Shown here: piece by piece, positions 60,849 through 64,000 of the stretch
Layout: each line of letters opens with the position of its first letter
Position numbering within the stretch: the stretch's first letter is position 1
Origin: Marinoscillum luteum
GTDB lineage: Bacteria > Bacteroidota > Bacteroidia > Cytophagales > Cyclobacteriaceae
NCBI RefSeq assembly: GCF_044005705.1
Contig: NZ_JBIPKE010000008.1
Coordinates: 1-64,000, forward strand
Direction of reading: 5' to 3'
Length of the DNA: 64,000 bases
Position numbers and translations under genes: made by a program
The notes under the pieces: generated by a model
The model's database searches: none
The model's input: only the letters and a program-made list of their open reading frames with translations
Told to the model about the DNA's origin: nothing

Positions 60849-63559
60849 AATGACACAGAGATGAGTTCCAGGTTTCTGTCTACAGCACGGTAGATCTGGA
60901 ACTCATTTTCATACTGCATGACCGAAATAGGCTGGGTAGCCGTAAGTGGCCTCCCGGTGAGCAATTGGCCCTCTCGGTCATAGAGATAGAGGTAGGATCC
61001 ACCCGGGTCCACAAAAACAATGAATTCTGTACCAGCTCCCAAATGATAGTACTGATGATGAAGTGGAGTATTGGAGAAATAGTTTTTCTCAAATAAAACC
61101 AGACCATTTTCATCAAGTACCTCATAACTATTTTCTGTTCTGCGCAAAATAACGTAAGCATCGCCGGTCACGTCCTCAATGATCTGAAAATCGGTTTTTG
61201 CACCGGGCTTGTACAATTGCTCCCGCCGGGTAAGTCGGCCTTTCAGGCCGATTTCCATTAACTCACCACTGGTGGTCAGCAGGGTAATCGTGGATTTATC
61301 GAGGCTGTTGGCACTGCTCACAAACAGGTCGTCGGATATTTCCGAGTTGGTCTCGAGGGGGAAGCCGGCATAGTTGTCACCTTTTCGGTTGAGGACGAAG
61401 AGCTTACCATCTTTACGGATAGCAATGATCACATCTTTCCCATCTATCCTCCGATGCAATGGTGCTTGTACGAGGGGTTTTTCGAAGTTTTTAGGACTCC
61501 AGCCTGGCAGGGGTTTCAGGTCTTTGTCGGTGAGGTACATCAGGCCTTTGTCATCAGTGATGGCATACCGGTAATTTTTCGTATTGTCATAATCAATGAT
61601 GCCGAAATACTCTATTTCCTTTATTTGAGCAAGTTTTTTAGGAAATTCGGGGAGGTAAGCCCCTGTGCGATCCAGTATATATACGGCCTCCTTCGTGGCG
61701 AAAATGTACTGTAGTTTTCCATTTTTATAATAATCAATTTGCCTTACATCACTGATGATGGGTGCTGAGATGGACTTATCCCAGATGACCGAAAAATCGG
61801 AACCAATGAGGTACACATTATTAGCAGTATCCTGCACAAATACTTCTTTGAGTTTGTTATTGTGGTTGGTAACAAGCCAGGGTTTGGTTTTGATAAAATC
61901 AGGAAGGGTGATAGACCTCAATGTTTTGATGCGTTCGGGTATACTTCTGTTTGGCAGGTTTGGCTGATAAATGGTGAGGTTGGTGTAAAATTTATCATCC
62001 ACTGTGCTGAACTGAAAAGCCAGAAACTCCAGGTTTTTAAAGGAAAACTGATGCTCAGCGAGATAGTCTTTCCACGATGGCTTCAGGCCACTTAATAGCT
62101 GATTCCACGCTCTTGGTGTATTCACAAACAAGCTGAAACTGGCCTCTTTGTTGGTTTGATCCAGAAAGTGACTGATCCGAAGGGACTTGGTCCATGTGCC
62201 CTCATTTTCTATGGAGATGGTGAAATTTTTGAGCTGTTGAAGGTTGTTGCTAAACACCAGATTATTGCGATACTGGAGGTAATAGGAATCTTCAAAACCT
62301 CGCGCCAGGTTACCCAATAGGGCATAAGGAAAGTTGGCAACGGGAAGTTTACGGATCTCATAATTACCGTATTGCTCGTGATACAGTGTATCCCCGGTGG
62401 TGAGCATATGTCGCTCGCCTGCTGAGTTGAAAAACTCAAGGGCTTCACCCATGTCGTTCACTTCCAAAATCAGAAGTTGGTGATGTTCGCCGGTAGCGGC
62501 TGATTCCATCGTGATCAACCCTATTTCTTCATCCATCAGGTTGAAGGTGTAGTTCACATCAAAGTCTGCGTCCTTCAGGAGTTTGGCTTGGTATTTTAGA
62601 ACATCAGGTGCGGTGGCTTGATAATACTGCTGGAGAGACGTGCCCAATGCAGCAGGATCCTTTGTACTGAAGTGGTAAAACCAGGATGCTTCAATGGGAA
62701 TGATATTGGCAATGTCAAATTCTGCTCCGGAAGAAGTGCGGAAATTACTCAGAAACTGGGTTGGCTGATCTACAAAAGAAAAGCCGGTAAGGTTGGCAGT
62801 TTTATCTCCCACTTTGAGATCCAGAAAAGCCGATTTACCCAAATCCAGGTTGGTGGGATCTTGAGTGAAGATATTGATGAGCGCTGGAACCCTTTCTATG
62901 TTTAGGTAGATGTTACCATGATCTCTTTCGAGTTTAGTGAGGCGTTTCAGCTCTGGATTTTTCTGATCAAATCCCGTGGTTTCCTCATAGGAGACTGTAC
63001 GGATAGCATCTTCCACCAGAAATGCGGAGAAACTTCCGATGAAGTAGTTCTTGTAAAAAATGTAAGTAAAACTATTGTCGGGGCCATCACCCACCAGTTC
63101 GGTGATGGTAAACCCTTCGTATTCTCTCGTGCGCTTCACGTAGTTGGCATCCTGGAAATGGGCCTGAGCTTTGCTAATGAAAGTTTGCTGCGAGAGGTTT
63201 TGAATCTCTACCACAAAGAGAAAGTCAAATGACTTACTGGAGGTAATATTGAGGGAAATCAGCAATGGATTCTCTGTAAAGAAATTTCGGAAATTTCCCT
63301 TGCCAGCCAGGCTGTCCAGCAGGTCTATGTTTTTGTCGATGTTCTCGACTTCCTGGAGGTAGCTGAGGTTTTTCCAGATGCTTGTTTGCTTGATTTCCTC
63401 CAGTGAAACCAGTGGTGTAGAGATCTCATAGACCAGAACGGAAGTGCCCGGCACAAAAGACCACAGGGTGAGGTCAGCGTTTTTCACCCATTTGTCATAA
63501 GTGAAATATCCGGCACCCAGGAGTAATACAATTGATAAGAAAAGGAGAAACCGCTTCAA
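60845..63559 (-). CDS. Large exported protein of unknown function
   Basis: 904 residues, function not recognised. One N-terminal membrane helix or uncleaved signal (about 4-20, FLLFLSIVLLLGAGYFTY) puts the rest in the periplasm. The first ~530 residues resemble DUF3352-like bacterial proteins (SFVPGTSVLVYEISTPLVSLEEIKQTSIWKNLSYL). The C-terminal ~350 residues form short beta repeats like a propeller (VYLIGSDFSVIWDKSISAPIISDVRQIDYYKNGKLQYIFATKEAVYILDRTG). It is monocistronic as far as can be seen and ends by overlapping the MATE gene by four bases. Confidence 0.75.
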   Translation of the reverse strand: MKRFLLFLSIVLLLGAGYFTYDKWVKNADLTLWSFVPGTSVLVYEISTPLVSLEEIKQTSIWKNLSYLQEVENIDKNIDLLDSLAGKGNFRNFFTENPLLISLNITSSKSFDFLFVVEIQNLSQQTFISKAQAHFQDANYVKRTREYEGFTITELVGDGPDNSFTYIFYKNYFIGSFSAFLVEDAIRTVSYEETTGFDQKNPELKRLTKLERDHGNIYLNIERVPALINIFTQDPTNLDLGKSAFLDLKVGDKTANLTGFSFVDQPTQFLSNFRTSSGAEFDIANIIPIEASWFYHFSTKDPAALGTSLQQYYQATAPDVLKYQAKLLKDADFDVNYTFNLMDEEIGLITMESAATGEHHQLLILEVNDMGEALEFFNSAGERHMLTTGDTLYHEQYGNYEIRKLPVANFPYALLGNLARGFEDSYYLQYRNNLVFSNNLQQLKNFTISIENEGTWTKSLRISHFLDQTNKEASFSLFVNTPRAWNQLLSGLKPSWKDYLAEHQFSFKNLEFLAFQFSTVDDKFYTNLTIYQPNLPNRSIPERIKTLRSITLPDFIKTKPWLVTNHNNKLKEVFVQDTANNVYLIGSDFSVIWDKSISAPIISDVRQIDYYKNGKLQYIFATKEAVYILDRTGAYLPEFPKKLAQIKEIEYFGIIDYDNTKNYRYAITDDKGLMYLTDKDLKPLPGWSPKNFEKPLVQAPLHRRIDGKDVIIAIRKDGKLFVLNRKGDNYAGFPLETNSEISDDLFVSSANSLDKSTITLLTTSGELMEIGLKGRLTRREQLYKPGAKTDFQIIEDVTGDAYVILRRTENSYEVLDENGLVLFEKNYFSNTPLHHQYYHLGAGTEFIVFVDPGGSYLYLYDREGQLLTGRPLTATQPISVMQYENEFQIYRAVDRNLELISVSF

Positions 63560-63615
63560 CAGATCGCTGATTTTAGCACGAAGATACTAAGGAATCATTT
63601 GAATTTAAACGCAAT

Positions 63616-63642
63616 AAAAAACCCCGAGGATATCGGGGTTTG
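63616..63642 (-). terminator. Terminator of the sdh operon
   Basis: Perfect 9-bp stem AAACCCCGA / TCGGGGTTT with a 5-base loop; read on the minus strand it ends in TTTTTTATT, 12 bases past the sdhB stop. Confidence 0.8.
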
Positions 63643-63653
63643 AATTTTTAGTT

Positions 63654-64000
63654 TTAGGTGAAACTGGAGGAGAGAAACTCCCGGTTCAGCCTGGCTATGT
63701 TGGTCAGGCTAATTTCCTTGGGGCATTCTGCCGCACATGCACCAGTATTGGTACAAGCGCCGAAGCCTTCTTCATCCATTTGTGCCACCATTTTCTCAGC
63801 CCTCATCTTACGCTCCACCTGTCCCTGAGGCAGCAGGGCAAATTGGGAGACTTTGGCAGAGACAAAGAGCATCGCAGATGCGTTTTTGCATGCTGCTACA
63901 CAGGCACCACAGCCGATACAAGTAGCTGCATCAAATGCATTGTCAGCATCTTCCTTATTGATCGGAATGGAATTGGCATCCTGAGTGTTTCCCGAGGTGT
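63654..64000 (-). CDS. sdhB: Succinate dehydrogenase/fumarate reductase iron-sulfur subunit, C-terminal part
   Basis: Partial: the 5' end lies beyond the window. The visible 115 codons read from ..TSGNTQDANSIPINKEDA through CIGCGACVAACKNASAMLFVSAKVSQFALLPQGQVERK to CTNTGACAAECPKEISLTNIARLNREFL. The two Cys clusters (CIGCGAC..C and C....CAAECP) bind the [4Fe-4S] and [3Fe-4S] centres that pass electrons from the flavin subunit to quinone. The sequence is of the B-type found in Bacteroidota. As the last gene of sdhCAB-type operons it is followed by a terminator here. Confidence 0.95.
   Translation of the reverse strand, partial: TSGNTQDANSIPINKEDADNAFDAATCIGCGACVAACKNASAMLFVSAKVSQFALLPQGQVERKMRAEKMVAQMDEEGFGACTNTGACAAECPKEISLTNIARLNREFLSSSFT

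Overview
The window reads as a chromosomal segment of a free-living Bacteroidota bacterium, most likely Cytophagales. The support is: a complete division and cell-wall (dcw) cluster with a Bacteroidota-style FtsZ tail; promoters of the TAnnTTTG type; hybrid TPR-kinase-receiver-AraC sensors; a PadR/FtsX-type permease pair; a BlaI/M56-TonB pair; and a giant surface protein ending in a type IX secretion sorting domain. Genus cannot be decided from sequence alone.

Layout. 1-5000: an amt-glnB nitrogen operon flanked by three copies of a ~270-300 bp mosaic repeat, an orphan lipoprotein and a tandem universal stress protein. 5067-20799: mraZ, rsmH, ftsL, ftsI, murE, mraY, an unknown 125-residue gene, murD, ftsW, murG, murC, ftsQ, ftsA, ftsZ, all on the plus strand and mostly overlapping or nearly touching. 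Arrays of 10-bp-spaced GTGG boxes (MraZ sites) and a good Bacteroidota promoter sit in front of mraZ. 20943-27060: a small unknown gene, a CPA2 antiporter with a membrane protein, a fatty-acid desaturase, metB-dinB, then an intergenic region with a possible terminator-ended RNA. 27072-43000: padR-permease, two paralogous hybrid sensors flanking an aminotransferase-tyrA pair, a membrane LytTR regulator, a small TolQ/ExbB-like protein, a BlaI-M56 pair behind three regular operator dyads, a hydrolase and a LuxR-type regulator. 43273-52734: one 3153-residue mosaic adhesin-like protein. 53367-64000: an MDR oxidoreductase and MscS channel, an M3 peptidase, a nucleotidyltransferase-fold protein with a damaged active site, a MATE exporter behind a short leader ORF and two hairpins, a large unknown exported protein, and the 3' part of sdhB.

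The regulatory DNA is the most informative part. Candidates for a second look are the MraZ box arrays, the triple ACTA-N6-TAGT operator of blaI, the leader peptide and hairpins before the MATE gene, the 26.8-27.0 kb RNA-like region, and the paired palindromes before the giant gene. No rRNA, tRNA, CRISPR array, prophage or insertion sequence was seen.
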